Counted from the stretch's first letter, positions 26,202-35,374 are shown. The stretch is DNA of 64,000 nt from Amycolatopsis xylanica (GCF_900107045.1 NZ_FNON01000005.1:124001-188000), one strand, 5' to 3'. A program made the numbers and translations. Notes: generated by a model from the letters alone, not told the origin.

Positions 26202-26394
26202 CGCAGGGCCAAGCATGCTGCATCGGCGCGGTTTTGGCTCGTCGTTCGGGGCAAGTGTCGCCTAGCACGCCGTCGCGAGGCACGAATCACCCCGTCGGTA
26301 CCGGCTCTTGTCGGTGCGGACAGGTACCCTCGGCGGAGCGCCTTCGACGGGCGCTTTTGTATGGGCGGACCGTGCCGAGGGGAGTTGGACCATC

Positions 26395-28143
26395 TTGACC
26401 GAGACGGCCCAGCGCGGTGTCATGGGCGCGCCACCAGCGGAAAAGGACTCCACCGCGCGGCCGCTGCGCGCCTGGCAGCGCAGCGCGCTGACCAAGTACC
26501 TGATGCGCAAGCCCAAGGACTTCCTGGCGGTCGCGACGCCTGGCGCGGGCAAGACGGTCTTCGGCCTGCGCATCGCCGCCGAGCTGCTGAGCGACCGCAC
26601 GATCGAGCGGGTCGTGATCGTCACGCCGACCGAGCACCTCAAGCACCAGTGGGCCGAGTCCGCCGCCAAGTCCGGCATCTCCATCGACTCGAACTTCCGC
26701 AACGGCGCGGGCGCCACCTCCTCGGACTACCAGGGTGTGGCGGTCACGTACGCGCAGGTCGCCGCGCACCCGACGTTGCACCGCGTGCGTACCGAGAACT
26801 ACAAGACGCTCGTCATCCTCGACGAGATCCACCACGGTGGCGACGCCAAGTCGTGGGGCGACGCGATCATGGAGGCGTTCACCCCGGCGGTGCGCAGGCT
26901 CGCGCTCACCGGGACCCCGTTCCGCAGCGACGACTCGCAGATCCCGTTCGTCCAGTACGAGCCGGACGGCGAGGGGCACCTGCGCAGCAAGTCCGACCAC
27001 GCGTACGGCTACGCCAACGCGCTCGCCGACGGCGTCGTCCGCCCGGTCGTCTTCCTCGCCTACTCGGGTGAGGCGTCGTGGCGCACCAGCGCGGGCGAGG
27101 AGTTCACCGCCCGCCTCGGCGAGCCGCTCACGGCCGAGCAGAACGCGCGCGCCTGGCGCACCGCGCTCGACCCGGCGGGCGAGTGGATCCCGGCGGTCCT
27201 GCAGGCCGCGGACGTCCGGCTGTCCCAGCTCCGTGCCGACGGCATGCCCGACGCGGGCGGTCTGGTCATCGCGACCGACCAGGAGTCCGCACGCGCCTAC
27301 GCGAAAATCCTGGAACGTTTGTCAGGTGAGACGCCGACGGTCGTCTTGTCGGACGACCCCAAGGCCTCCGGCCGCATTGCCGAGTACGCCGCGTCCACCG
27401 AACGCTGGCTCGTCGCGGTCCGCATGGTGTCGGAAGGCGTCGACGTCCCCCGGCTCGCGGTCGGCGTGTACGCGACTTCGGCGTCGACCCCGCTGTTCTT
27501 CGCGCAGGCGATCGGCCGCTTCGTGCGTTCGCGGCGCAAGGGCGAGACGGCTTCGGTCTTCCTGCCCAGCGTCCCGGTGCTGCTGGAGCTGGCCGCCGAG
27601 CTGGAGGCGCAGCGCGACCACGTCCTCGGCAAGCCCCACCGCGAGAAGGACGGCTGGGACGACGAGCTACTGGCCGAGGCCAACCGCACCGAGGACGAGC
27701 CGGGCGAGGAGGAGAAGGCGTTCACCTCGCTGGGCGCCTCCGCCGAACTCGACCAGGTCATCTACGACGGCAACTCCTTCGGCACGGCCGTGTTCTCCGG
27801 TTCCGACGAGGAGCAGGAGTACCTCGGCCTCCCAGGTCTGCTGGAGCCCGACCAGGTCCGCGCGTTGTTGCGCAAGCGCCAGGAGGAGCAGCTCGCCGAC
27901 GCCAAGAAGCGCAAGCCCGAGAAGGAAGCCCCCGTCCAGGTCGCCAAGCCCCAGACGGTCAGCCAGCGCCTCGGCTCGCTGCGCAAGGAACTCAACGCAC
28001 TGGTCGGCATGTACCACCACCGCACCCGCAAACCCCACGGCGCCATCCACAACGAACTCCGCCGCGTCTGCGGCGGCCCGCCCACCGCGATGGCCACCGT
28101 CGAGCAACTCGAAGAGCGCATAGTCACCCTCCGCTCCTGGTAA
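26395..28143 (+). CDS. SF2 DExH-box helicase
   Basis: About 582 residues. Helicase motifs in order: Q-like RAWQRSAL, Walker A TPGAGKT, motif II DEIHHGGD (DEIH), motif III LTGTPFR, and C-terminal SEGVDVP and QAIGRFVRSRR (motifs V and VI). A C-terminal 150 residues is charged and helical and may bind nucleic acid. It belongs to the UvsW/SSL2-like group of DNA repair or restriction-type helicases. No nuclease or methylase partner lies beside it, so it looks like a stand-alone housekeeping gene. Start TTG 26395 with GAGGGGAG upstream; ATG 26422 is an alternative. Confidence 0.87.
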   Translation: MTETAQRGVMGAPPAEKDSTARPLRAWQRSALTKYLMRKPKDFLAVATPGAGKTVFGLRIAAELLSDRTIERVVIVTPTEHLKHQWAESAAKSGISIDSNFRNGAGATSSDYQGVAVTYAQVAAHPTLHRVRTENYKTLVILDEIHHGGDAKSWGDAIMEAFTPAVRRLALTGTPFRSDDSQIPFVQYEPDGEGHLRSKSDHAYGYANALADGVVRPVVFLAYSGEASWRTSAGEEFTARLGEPLTAEQNARAWRTALDPAGEWIPAVLQAADVRLSQLRADGMPDAGGLVIATDQESARAYAKILERLSGETPTVVLSDDPKASGRIAEYAASTERWLVAVRMVSEGVDVPRLAVGVYATSASTPLFFAQAIGRFVRSRRKGETASVFLPSVPVLLELAAELEAQRDHVLGKPHREKDGWDDELLAEANRTEDEPGEEEKAFTSLGASAELDQVIYDGNSFGTAVFSGSDEEQEYLGLPGLLEPDQVRALLRKRQEEQLADAKKRKPEKEAPVQVAKPQTVSQRLGSLRKELNALVGMYHHRTRKPHGAIHNELRRVCGGPPTAMATVEQLEERIVTLRSW

Positions 28144-28175
28144 CCCCCGCGCCACCCGCGATGTTTGCCCTTCCC

Positions 28176-28679
28176 GCACGCGAGTTTGCCGTACCTGCAC
28201 GCGACTTTGCCGCTCTCGCCCGCGACTTTGCCGCTCTCGCACGGATGTTCACCCGCCCCGTACCCAACGGGTCGGCACACGTACCCAGCGAGTCAGCACG
28301 CGTACCTGCGGAGTCGTCACACGATCACAGCCGGACGCCACGCGTACGCAGACGGACGACACGCGTGCACAGCTGGACGCCACGCGTGCACAGACGGACG
28401 ACACGTGCGTCGGGTGGCGCGGGACATGCCGTACCGGGTGCCCCGCGTTCGGCGCGCGGTTTGTCCCGCGTTCCGGCGTGTCGGGCCGGTGTGTCGTCCG
28501 TCCAGGTACGCGTGTCGTCCGGCTGTGCACGCGTGTCGTCCATCCCGGTACGCCTCCCGGCTCCCCGCGTACGCGTGCCGACTCCTCGGGTACGCGGGGC
28601 GACCGTTGGGGCACGCGGTGGGGTGACCTTTTGGGTATGGGAGGTGGCCGTTCGGGCACAGGGTGACGGGGCGCGGCGG
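28176..28679. repeat. Array of degenerate 21-bp units in two opposed halves
   Basis: From 28176 to 28406, eleven consecutive units begin at exact 21-bp steps (28176, 28197, 28218, 28239, 28260, 28281, 28302, 28323, 28344, 28365, 28386); a typical unit starts GTACGCAGACGG and ends ACACGC. After an 84-bp interruption, nine units run from 28491 to 28679, also at 21-bp steps, in the opposite orientation (starting GTGTCGTCC and ending GTACGC). The centre is therefore a dyad. The units are degenerate, so the array is old or relaxed. Several reading frames stay open because of base composition, but none resembles a protein. Confidence 0.8.
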
Positions 28680-29375
28680 GGTCACGCTCTGTTGATCAGG
28701 GGACTGGGCCGTTCGGGCGATGCCGGTTAACGGGATTCGCGGGGTTTGCGGTGGTTCTTCACTGCCTCGGGCGGGGAAGCGGGGTGGGGTTTCGGGGCTT
28801 GGAGTGTTGATCATTTCTGGGTGAGGCTTGATTTATCGAGACCGCCAATGAATGGGCAGGTCGCGTTGATCTTGGGGCGGGCGGTGTTGTGGCAGGTGAG
28901 GGTCGGCGCGGGCCGAGACTTGGTGCTGGGGCGACCTTTCAGGGCTTCTGATGCATAGGCCCGGGCGGCGGCGGTGCCGAGTACGGGCCGGGGAGGTCCG
29001 ATTGGCGGCGAGGGTTCCGAGCCGTCAAGGCGGGCTGGGCTGATCGGTCCACAAACCCAGGGTGACCGTCGTTTTCCAGATAAAAGGTCGGTTTCGGCCG
29101 GGTTCGGGTAAGTCATCGTTGTCGTAAGATGGGATCGACACCGATCCAGTCACGTTGCGTGACCGGCCATGGTCTTCCATGTCACCGTCTTGGCCTCTTG
29201 CGCTCAATGTGACGGGCACGTTGCCAAACTGTGTCTCACGGGTGGGTCTTAATTGATCCAGCCCTCTTCCGTACCGGGCAATCGCGGCATATGTTGTCGC
29301 CCACAACATTTTGCGCGACGAGGCGCCGGCCAGGTCCGGAACACCGCTCGTCGGCAGGAGCTGGAAGGACCGAGG
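28680..29375. other. Gene-free region, xylF upstream control region
   Basis: No supportable gene. The last 250 bp contain several short palindromes: GGATCG-acac-CGATCC (29132-29147), GTCACG-ttg-CGTGAC (29149-29163), CATGG-tctt-CCATG (29168-29181) and ATGTTGT...ACAACAT (29291-29309). This stretch is less G/C-rich than its surroundings, consistent with a regulated promoter. Confidence 0.55.
29291..29309 (+). promoter_or_regulatory. Candidate operator of the sugar-transport operon
   Basis: A perfect 7-bp inverted repeat, ATGTTGTCGCCCACAACAT, centred 76 bp before the xylF start. The size and position suit the ROK-family regulator encoded at the end of the same gene group, but the match is to no consensus I can cite. 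Confidence 0.45.
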
Positions 29376-30512
29376 ATGCGCACGAAGACCCTTTCCCTCC
29401 TCGCCACGGTGGCGAGTGTCAGCCTCGTGCTGACGGCATGTGGGGCGAACAGCTCGAACTCGGGGACCTCCTCGAGTTCCTCGGCCCCCGCCTCGGCGCC
29501 CGCCGCCGGTGGCGCCTCCGGCAAGGTCGGCGTGATCCTGCCGGAGACCGCGACCTCGGCCCGCTGGGAAGCCTTCGACAAGCCGATGCTCGAGAAGGCC
29601 CTCAAGGCCAAGGGCTTCGACGTCGACGTGCAGAACGCGCAGGGTGACGTCCAGAAGTTCTCGACGCTGGCCGACGGTTTCATCACCCAGGGCGTCAAGG
29701 TCCTGATCATCGCCGCCATCAACAGCGAGGTCGGCTCGGCCGTCGCCAAGAAGGCCAAGAACGCGGGCATCCCGACGATCGACTACGACCGCCTGAACCT
29801 CGGCGGCAGCTCGGACTACTACGTGTCGTTCGACAACGTGAAGGTCGGCGCGCTGCAGGGCCAGGGCCTCGCGGACGCGCTGAAGGACAAGAAGGGCGCG
29901 CAGGTCATCCAGATCGAGGGCGCCCCGACCGACAACAACGCCACCCTCTTCGCCAACGGCCAGGCCAGCGTCCTCGACGCGAAGTACGCCTCCGGTGACC
30001 TGAAGAAGGTCCAGATCCAGGCCATCGACAACTGGGACAACCAGAAGGGCGGCCAGACCTTCGAGCAGATCCTGACCGCCAACGGCGGCAGGGTCGACGG
30101 CGTCGTCGCCGCGAACGACGGTCTCGCCGGCGCGGTCATCACCGTCCTCAAGAAGAACGGCCTCAACGGCAAGGTCCCGGTGACCGGCCAGGACGCCACC
30201 GCCGACGGCCTCAAGGCCATCCTCCGCGGCGACCAGTACCTGACCATCTTCAAGCCGATCGAGGAGGAGGCGAACGGCGCCGCCGACCTCGCCGCCGCGC
30301 TCGCCAAGGGTGACAAGGCCGCCGCCGACGCCATCGCTAAGGGCGTCAGCAAGGACCCGACCGGCAACCGCGACGTCAAGTCGCTGCTGCTCGAGCCCAA
30401 GCTGACCCTCAAGGACGGTGTCAAGGAGGTCATCACGAAGGGCTACGTCAAGGCTTCCGAGGTGTGCGCCGGCGACCTGCAGGCCGTCTGCACCCAGCTC
30501 GGCATCTCCTGA
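29376..30512 (+). CDS. xylF: Sugar ABC transporter substrate-binding lipoprotein (XylF-like)
   Basis: A 378-residue CUT2-type binding protein. The lipobox VLTAC (Cys at about 22) is followed by a Ser/Ala/Gly-rich linker and a type-1 periplasmic-binding fold starting KVGVILPETATSARW. Conserved phrases include DYDRLNLGG and VVAANDGLAGAVI. These resemble D-xylose binders. Gene order F-G-H plus an adjacent ROK regulator matches xylFGH/rok7B7 of Streptomyces coelicolor, so xylose is the best guess. ATG at 29376 follows GGAAGGACCGAGG. A strong stem-loop follows the gene. Confidence 0.85.
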   Translation: MRTKTLSLLATVASVSLVLTACGANSSNSGTSSSSSAPASAPAAGGASGKVGVILPETATSARWEAFDKPMLEKALKAKGFDVDVQNAQGDVQKFSTLADGFITQGVKVLIIAAINSEVGSAVAKKAKNAGIPTIDYDRLNLGGSSDYYVSFDNVKVGALQGQGLADALKDKKGAQVIQIEGAPTDNNATLFANGQASVLDAKYASGDLKKVQIQAIDNWDNQKGGQTFEQILTANGGRVDGVVAANDGLAGAVITVLKKNGLNGKVPVTGQDATADGLKAILRGDQYLTIFKPIEEEANGAADLAAALAKGDKAAADAIAKGVSKDPTGNRDVKSLLLEPKLTLKDGVKEVITKGYVKASEVCAGDLQAVCTQLGIS

Positions 30513-30531
30513 CAATCCCCCATATAGACAG

Positions 30532-30572
30532 CCGGGCCGGGACGCGTTCCCCGACAACGTGTCCCGGCCCGG
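30532..30572 (+). promoter_or_regulatory. Intercistronic stem-loop between xylF and xylG
   Basis: CCGGGCCGGGAC (30532-30543) pairs perfectly with 30561-30572, and the stem can extend inwards by several more pairs. There is no U tract. Stem-loops at this position commonly protect or terminate after the binding-protein message, giving an excess of binding protein over membrane parts. Confidence 0.65.
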
Positions 30573-30599
30573 TTCCCACACAGGAGAGATCGCCGTTTC

Positions 30600-31373
30600 A
30601 TGAGTGAACCCATTCTCGACATCCAAGGCCTCAACAAGAGCTTCGGACCCGTCCACGTCCTCCACGACGTGGACTTCGCCGTGCGGGCCGGTGAAGTGAC
30701 CGCGCTCGTCGGCGACAACGGCGCCGGCAAGTCGACGCTGGTGAAGTGCATCGCCGGTATCCACGGGTCCGACTCGGGCACCGTGCGGTTCAACGGCGCC
30801 GACGCGCACATCCACGGCCCGCGCGACGCCGCCGCGCTCGGCATCGAGGTCGTCTACCAGGACCTCGCGCTCGCCGACAACCTGGACATCGTGCAGAACA
30901 TGTTCCTGGGCCGCGAGCGCGGCAGCAAATGGCTGCTCGACGAGGCCAGCATGGAACAGGCCGCCCGCGAGACGCTCGCCTCGCTGTCGGTGCGCACCGT
31001 CAAGTCCGTGCGCACCCCGGTCTCCGCGCTGTCGGGTGGGCAGCGGCAGACCGTCGCCATCGCCAAGTCGGTGCTGTGGGACTCCAAGGTCGTGCTGCTC
31101 GACGAGCCGACCGCCGCGCTCGGTGTCGCGCAGACCCGCCAGGTGCTCGACCTCGTGCGCAGGCTCGCCGAGAAGGGCCTCGGCGTCGTGCTGATCAGCC
31201 ACAACATGGCCGACGTGTTCGAGGTCGCCGACCGCATCGCCGTGCTCTACCTCGGCCGCCTGGTCGCGGAGGTGCACACCAAGGACGTCACCCACGGCCA
31301 GGTCGTGGAACTCATCACCGCGGGCCGGTCCGGTGACCTCGGCCTCGCCCGCCCCGAAGCCGCTGTCCTGTGA
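30600..31373 (+). CDS. xylG: Sugar ABC transporter ATP-binding protein (XylG-like)
   Basis: A 257-residue single-domain ABC ATPase: Walker A GDNGAGKS, Q-loop VYQDLALADN, signature LSGGQRQT, Walker B VVLLDEP, H-loop SHN. Many CUT2 ATPases are double-length (RbsA); the single-domain form here is like Streptomyces XylG and would work as a homodimer. ATG at 30600 is preceded by AGGAGAG. Overlaps the permease gene by 4 bp. Confidence 0.88.
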   Translation: MSEPILDIQGLNKSFGPVHVLHDVDFAVRAGEVTALVGDNGAGKSTLVKCIAGIHGSDSGTVRFNGADAHIHGPRDAAALGIEVVYQDLALADNLDIVQNMFLGRERGSKWLLDEASMEQAARETLASLSVRTVKSVRTPVSALSGGQRQTVAIAKSVLWDSKVVLLDEPTAALGVAQTRQVLDLVRRLAEKGLGVVLISHNMADVFEVADRIAVLYLGRLVAEVHTKDVTHGQVVELITAGRSGDLGLARPEAAVL

Positions 31374-32806
31374 GCGTGGAGAAAATGACTGAGACACCTG
31401 CCAAGCCGGTGGCTTCCGCCGCCATCACGGACTTCGGCATCGACACCACGTCGATGTCCACCAGCGAGGCCATCGCCGACTACTTCTCCCGCCTCAAGGC
31501 AGGCCAGCTCGGCGCGCTGCCCGCGCTGCTCGGCCTGCTCGTGCTCGTGGGAATCTTCGCCGGGCTCTCCGAGTTCTTCCTCTCACTGTCGAACATCGCG
31601 AACCTGCTCGCGCAGGGCGCGGGCCAGACGATCATCGCGATGGGCATCGTGTTCGTCCTGCTGCTGGGCGAGATCGACCTGTCCGCCGGTACCGCGTCGG
31701 GTGTCACGGCCGCGGTGATGGCGCTGCACTTCGTGCGCAACGGCAACCTGCTCGGCTCGATGGGCTCCGGGGTGTTCATCACCTTCATCGTCGTGCTGGC
31801 GCTCGCCGTGCTGCTCGCGGTGCTGCTGCGGATCTGGGCGGGCGCGGCGCTGTCCGCGGTCGCCATCGTGATAATCCTGTCCGGCGCGGCCGCCAACCCG
31901 TGGATCGAGATGCTGCTGGCGATCACCGTCGGCACCGCGATCGGCTGCATCACCGGGTTCCTGGTCTCGAAGATCGGCATGCCGTCGTTCGTCGTGACGC
32001 TGGCGCTGTTCATCATCTGGCAGGGCGTCATCCTCAAGTTCATCGGTGAGGGCGGCACGCTGAACGTCAGCAACTCCGAGGTGCTCGACAAGGTCGCCAA
32101 CGGCAACCTGTCCGTGCTCGGCAGCTGGATCCTGTTCGTGATCGCCGCGGGTGGCTTCGCCGCCGTCCAGCTGGGCCAGCACTTCTCGCGGCTCAAGCGC
32201 GGGCTGGTCACCCAGCCGACGCCGCTGGTGCTGTTCAAGGTCGGCGCCGTGGCGCTGTTCGCCGCGGTCGCCACCTACCTGCTGACGATCAACCGCGCGC
32301 CGAACCCGAACATCGTCATCTCGGGCGTGCCGTACGTGGTCCCGATCGTGCTGGCGCTGCTGGTGCTCGGCACCTACGTGCTCAACCGCACGCAGTACGG
32401 CCGCCACATCTACGCGGTCGGCGGCAACCAGGAAGCGGCCCGCCGCGCCGGTATCAACGTGAGCAAGATCCGGGCGAGCGTGTTCGTGATCTGCTCGTCG
32501 GTGGCCGCGCTCGGCGCGATCGTCTACTCGTCGAAGGTCGGCTCGGTCGACCCGCAGGCCGGTGGCCTGAACACGCTGCTGTTCGCGGTCGGCGCGGCGG
32601 TCATCGGTGGCACCTCGCTGTTCGGCGGCAAGGGCCGGATGGTCGACGCCGTCATCGGTGGCGCGGTGCTCGCGGTGGTCACCAACGGCCTGGGCCTGCT
32701 CAAACAGCCCGCCGCGGTGGTCAACATCATCACCGGCCTCGTGCTGGCGCTGGCGGCCACGGTCGACGCACTGTCGCGGCGGCGCGCCGCGGCATCCCCG
32801 CGCTGA
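31370..32806 (+). CDS. xylH: Sugar ABC transporter permease (XylH-like)
   Basis: A 478-residue CUT2 permease, longer than the usual 320-340 residues, as in XylH homologues. About 12 hydrophobic segments are visible, starting near residue 47. Conserved stretches: LLLGEIDLSAGT and GGNQEAARRAGINVSKIR (the loop contacting the ATPase). The N-terminal 45 residues are hydrophilic. GTG start at 31370 is within the xylG stop overlap. Substrate inferred as xylose or a similar pentose from cluster organisation. Confidence 0.87.
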   Translation: MSVEKMTETPAKPVASAAITDFGIDTTSMSTSEAIADYFSRLKAGQLGALPALLGLLVLVGIFAGLSEFFLSLSNIANLLAQGAGQTIIAMGIVFVLLLGEIDLSAGTASGVTAAVMALHFVRNGNLLGSMGSGVFITFIVVLALAVLLAVLLRIWAGAALSAVAIVIILSGAAANPWIEMLLAITVGTAIGCITGFLVSKIGMPSFVVTLALFIIWQGVILKFIGEGGTLNVSNSEVLDKVANGNLSVLGSWILFVIAAGGFAAVQLGQHFSRLKRGLVTQPTPLVLFKVGAVALFAAVATYLLTINRAPNPNIVISGVPYVVPIVLALLVLGTYVLNRTQYGRHIYAVGGNQEAARRAGINVSKIRASVFVICSSVAALGAIVYSSKVGSVDPQAGGLNTLLFAVGAAVIGGTSLFGGKGRMVDAVIGGAVLAVVTNGLGLLKQPAAVVNIITGLVLALAATVDALSRRRAAASPR

Positions 32807-32829
32807 CGGTCCGTGAAAGAATTAAACCT

Positions 32830-33999
32830 GTGACCAGCACACCTGTAGCCCGTCCGGACGAGGTGCGCAGGCACAACCGCACGACCCTGCTCCGGTTGCT
32901 GCACGTCACGGGCCCGTGCACGCGGGCGACGCTGGCGGCCGAGCTGGGGCTCAACCGCAGCACGATCAAGACGCTCGTCGACGGCCTCGCGGAAGCCGGG
33001 GTCGTCGAGGAGAAGGTGCCGAGGCCGGGGCGAGGGGCGGGCCGCCCCTCGCTGCTGGTGCTCCCGCAGCCGCAGGCGGCCGTCGTGCTGGCGGTCGACC
33101 TGCAGGTGGAGCACGTGGCCATCGCGCTGGTCGGCCTCGGCGGGCAGATACTCGGGCGCAACAGCTGGAACCTGCGCGGCCGCATGCGCGAGGCCGATGA
33201 GGTCATCACCCACATCATCGAGTCGGCGGCGATGCTGGCGGGCGATCTCGGCGTCCAGCCGACCGCCGTCGGCGTCTCCGTGCCCGGGGTGGTCCGGCGC
33301 GCGGACGGGCACGTCCACGAGGCGCCCAACCTGCGCTGGACCGACGTGGCGCTCGGTGAGCGGCTCAACAGCGTGATGCGGATCCCGATCCTGGTCGGCA
33401 ACGACGCCGAACTCGGCGCCGTCGCCGAACACCTCCGAGGCGTCGCTCGCGGCGCCTCGGACGCTGTGTACGTCTCCGCGGACGTCGGCGTCGGCGGCGG
33501 CGTGATCTCCGACGGCTCGTCGCTGCGCGGCGCCGCCGGGTACGTCGGCGAGATCGGGCACATGGTCATCCGGCCCGACGGCAGGCCGTGTTACTGCGGC
33601 AACATCGGCTGCTGGGAGACCGAGGTCGGCGAAGCGGCGCTCTGCCGGGCGCTGGGGCTCGCCGAAGACACCCCGCGCGGCGCGATCCTGGTCGAGCTGC
33701 GCGAGCTCGCGGGTGACCCGCAGGCGGCCTGGGAACGGCTCTCCGAGTTCGCCGAGTGGCTCACGCTGGGCCTGGTGAACGTGGTCAACCTGCTCGGCCC
33801 GCAGCTGCTGGTGCTGGGCGACCTGCTGACCGTGCTGCCCGCTTCGGTGCTGGAACGGGTCGGCGGCGAGATCCGGCGGCGCAGCCTGGTGAGCCGGGCC
33901 GTCGGCGGAACGCGGCTGGTCAGCTCGGTGCTGGGCGCCGACGTGAAGCTGCTGGGCGCCGCCGAGGTCGCGTTCGAGCAGGTCCTCGACACCGTCTAG
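32830..33999 (+). CDS. ROK-family transcriptional regulator
   Basis: A 389-residue repressor of the NagC/XylR/Rok7B7 type. N-terminal winged helix-turn-helix (TRATLAAELGLNRSTIKTLVDGLAEAGVV), then a sugar-kinase-like ROK domain with the zinc motif CYCGNIGCWE near residues 256-265. The gene follows xylH by 23 bp and is probably in the same transcript. By analogy with Rok7B7 of S. coelicolor, it likely represses the xylFGH genes until a sugar binds. GTG start at 32830. Confidence 0.9.
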   Translation: MTSTPVARPDEVRRHNRTTLLRLLHVTGPCTRATLAAELGLNRSTIKTLVDGLAEAGVVEEKVPRPGRGAGRPSLLVLPQPQAAVVLAVDLQVEHVAIALVGLGGQILGRNSWNLRGRMREADEVITHIIESAAMLAGDLGVQPTAVGVSVPGVVRRADGHVHEAPNLRWTDVALGERLNSVMRIPILVGNDAELGAVAEHLRGVARGASDAVYVSADVGVGGGVISDGSSLRGAAGYVGEIGHMVIRPDGRPCYCGNIGCWETEVGEAALCRALGLAEDTPRGAILVELRELAGDPQAAWERLSEFAEWLTLGLVNVVNLLGPQLLVLGDLLTVLPASVLERVGGEIRRRSLVSRAVGGTRLVSSVLGADVKLLGAAEVAFEQVLDTV

Positions 34000-34005
34000 G
34001 CCCAT

Positions 34006-34040
34006 AAAAAACGGCGAGTGCTCACCACGAGCACTCGCCG
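34006..34040 (-). terminator. Intrinsic terminator of the DUF7455 gene
   Basis: A perfect 12-bp stem CGGCGAGTGCTC (34012-34023) / complement (34029-34040) with a 5-nt loop, followed on the minus strand by six U residues (34011-34006). It serves the minus-strand gene ending at 34061 and may also insulate the converging ROK gene. Confidence 0.85.
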
Positions 34041-34060
34041 CCAGGGCCCCGAGGGGCTCC

Positions 34061-34240
34061 TTAACGCTGGATTTGAGCTGACAATTCCTTGAGCTTGGCT
34101 TCGTGGGCGCGGGCGTGGTGTCCGCAGAAGAGCAGCTCGCCACCGCTGCTGAGAACGGCTCGTACCTGAGCAGCTGCTCCGCAACGGTCGCAACGGTCGA
34201 CAGCGGTCAGTTCGGGGCGGGTGAGCGTCGGTGAAGTCAT
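34061..34240 (-). CDS. DUF7455 small zinc-ribbon-like protein
   Basis: A 59-residue protein: Thr/Pro-rich start, AVDRCDRCGAAAQVRAVLSSGGELLFCGHHARAH core and a helical tail. The CxxC with a later CxHH is a plausible zinc site. It matches DUF7455, short proteins widespread in actinobacteria, function unknown. ATG 34240 follows AGGGA; the longer reading frame upstream is ignored for lack of similarity. Followed by a clear terminator. Confidence 0.85.
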   Translation of the reverse strand: MTSPTLTRPELTAVDRCDRCGAAAQVRAVLSSGGELLFCGHHARAHEAKLKELSAQIQR

Positions 34241-34504
34241 GAGAGTCCCTCCGTCCCGGCACCGGTTGCCCGATGCCATCGATCCAGCCACGACCACTTC
34301 GGCACTGATTCCCTCGGCGGGGTCGCTCCGGGCTCCTTGGTGTTCGTGCCTCCACTCTTGCAGACGTTCGGGGAGCCGCAAGTGTTCCCACGCCCGTGCG
34401 AGTCAGGTCACGTGGAATTACCCCGTATGTCGTAGATCAACCATCCTGATCGTGACAGAGGGTGCGGGGCGAGGACGTTTTCCCTGGTAAGGCACTATGC
34501 GGGG

Positions 34505-35374
34505 GTGGGAGTGTTGACGTCGAAGGCCAGGCTCGGGAGCCTGCCCGCCCCGGTCTTGTTCGTTCTCAGCGGAATTTCGATGTACGTCGGCGCGGCGCTC
34601 GCGGTCGGGCTTTTCCCCGTCGCATCCCCCGCGGGGGTGGCCTGGCTGCGCTGCCTCGGCGCCGCGATCGTGCTGCTCGCCTGGCGGCGGCCGGGCAGGC
34701 AGGCGTGGCGCGGCCGTCAGCTGCTGCTCGCGGCGGTGTTCGGCCTGGTCACGGCCGGGATGAACGTGGTGTTCTACGAGGCGGTCGCCCGGCTGCCGCT
34801 GGGCACCGCGGTCGCGCTGGAGTTCGCGGGCCCGGTGCTCGTCGCCGCGTTCGGATCGCGCACGTTCCGCGACTTCATCGCGTTGGCGCTGGTCGTGGCC
34901 GGTGTGGTGGCCATCGCCGACGTGAAACTCGACGGCAGCGCGGCGGGCGTCGCGTTCGCGCTGGGCGCGGCCGTCGCCTGGGCCGCCTACATCGTGCTCG
35001 GCAAGCGGGTCGCGCTCGGCGGGAACGGCCTCGACAGCCTCGCGGTCGGGTTCGTGGTCGCGACGGTGTTGCTCTCGCCACTCGCGCTGGGCACCAAGGC
35101 CGTCTGGGGCTCTCCGAAGCTGCTGTTGCTCGGCATCGGCGTCGGCGTGCTGGGGACCGTCGTGCCGTACGGGCTCGACCAGGTGGTGCTGCGCCGGGTG
35201 GGCCAGTCGGCGTTCGCGCTGCTGCTCGCGATGCTGCCGCTGACCGCCACGGTGATCGGGCTGGTGATGCTCCGGCAGGTGCCGAGCCTGCCGGAGGCGC
35301 TCGGGACGCTGGCGGTGGTCGCCGGGGTCGCCGCGCGTACCCGTGACGACGCTGTCTCCACCGAACCGCCGTGA
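34505..35374 (+). CDS. EamA/DMT-family transporter (RhtA-like exporter)
   Basis: A 289-residue drug/metabolite transporter with ten predicted helices in two EamA repeats (about residues 14-135 and 145-280). Phrases such as VFYEAVARLPLGTAVALEFAGPV resemble RhtA threonine/homoserine exporters. It most likely exports amino acids or related metabolites. GTG start at 34505 (another GTG two codons on). It overlaps the following small gene by 4 bp. Confidence 0.84.
   Translation: MGVLTSKARLGSLPAPVLFVLSGISMYVGAALAVGLFPVASPAGVAWLRCLGAAIVLLAWRRPGRQAWRGRQLLLAAVFGLVTAGMNVVFYEAVARLPLGTAVALEFAGPVLVAAFGSRTFRDFIALALVVAGVVAIADVKLDGSAAGVAFALGAAVAWAAYIVLGKRVALGGNGLDSLAVGFVVATVLLSPLALGTKAVWGSPKLLLLGIGVGVLGTVVPYGLDQVVLRRVGQSAFALLLAMLPLTATVIGLVMLRQVPSLPEALGTLAVVAGVAARTRDDAVSTEPP

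Noticed and set aside
25503-27071. Long open frame antisense to the BrkB-like gene running into the helicase
   Set aside because: Composition is typical of a shadow frame and it crosses two well-supported genes.
28176-28679. CRISPR array
   Set aside because: Units are directly adjacent 21-mers without unique spacers, are degenerate and inverted in the second half, and no cas gene is near.
28161-28730. Open frames on both strands across the 21-bp array giving heptad-repeat peptides
   Set aside because: Open in several frames because of base composition; the peptides mirror the DNA repeat, lack ribosome sites and resemble no protein.
28811-29116. A 101-codon frame on the minus strand in the gene-free region
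   Set aside because: No ribosome site, unusual composition for this genome and no recognisable similarity; evidence too weak to call.
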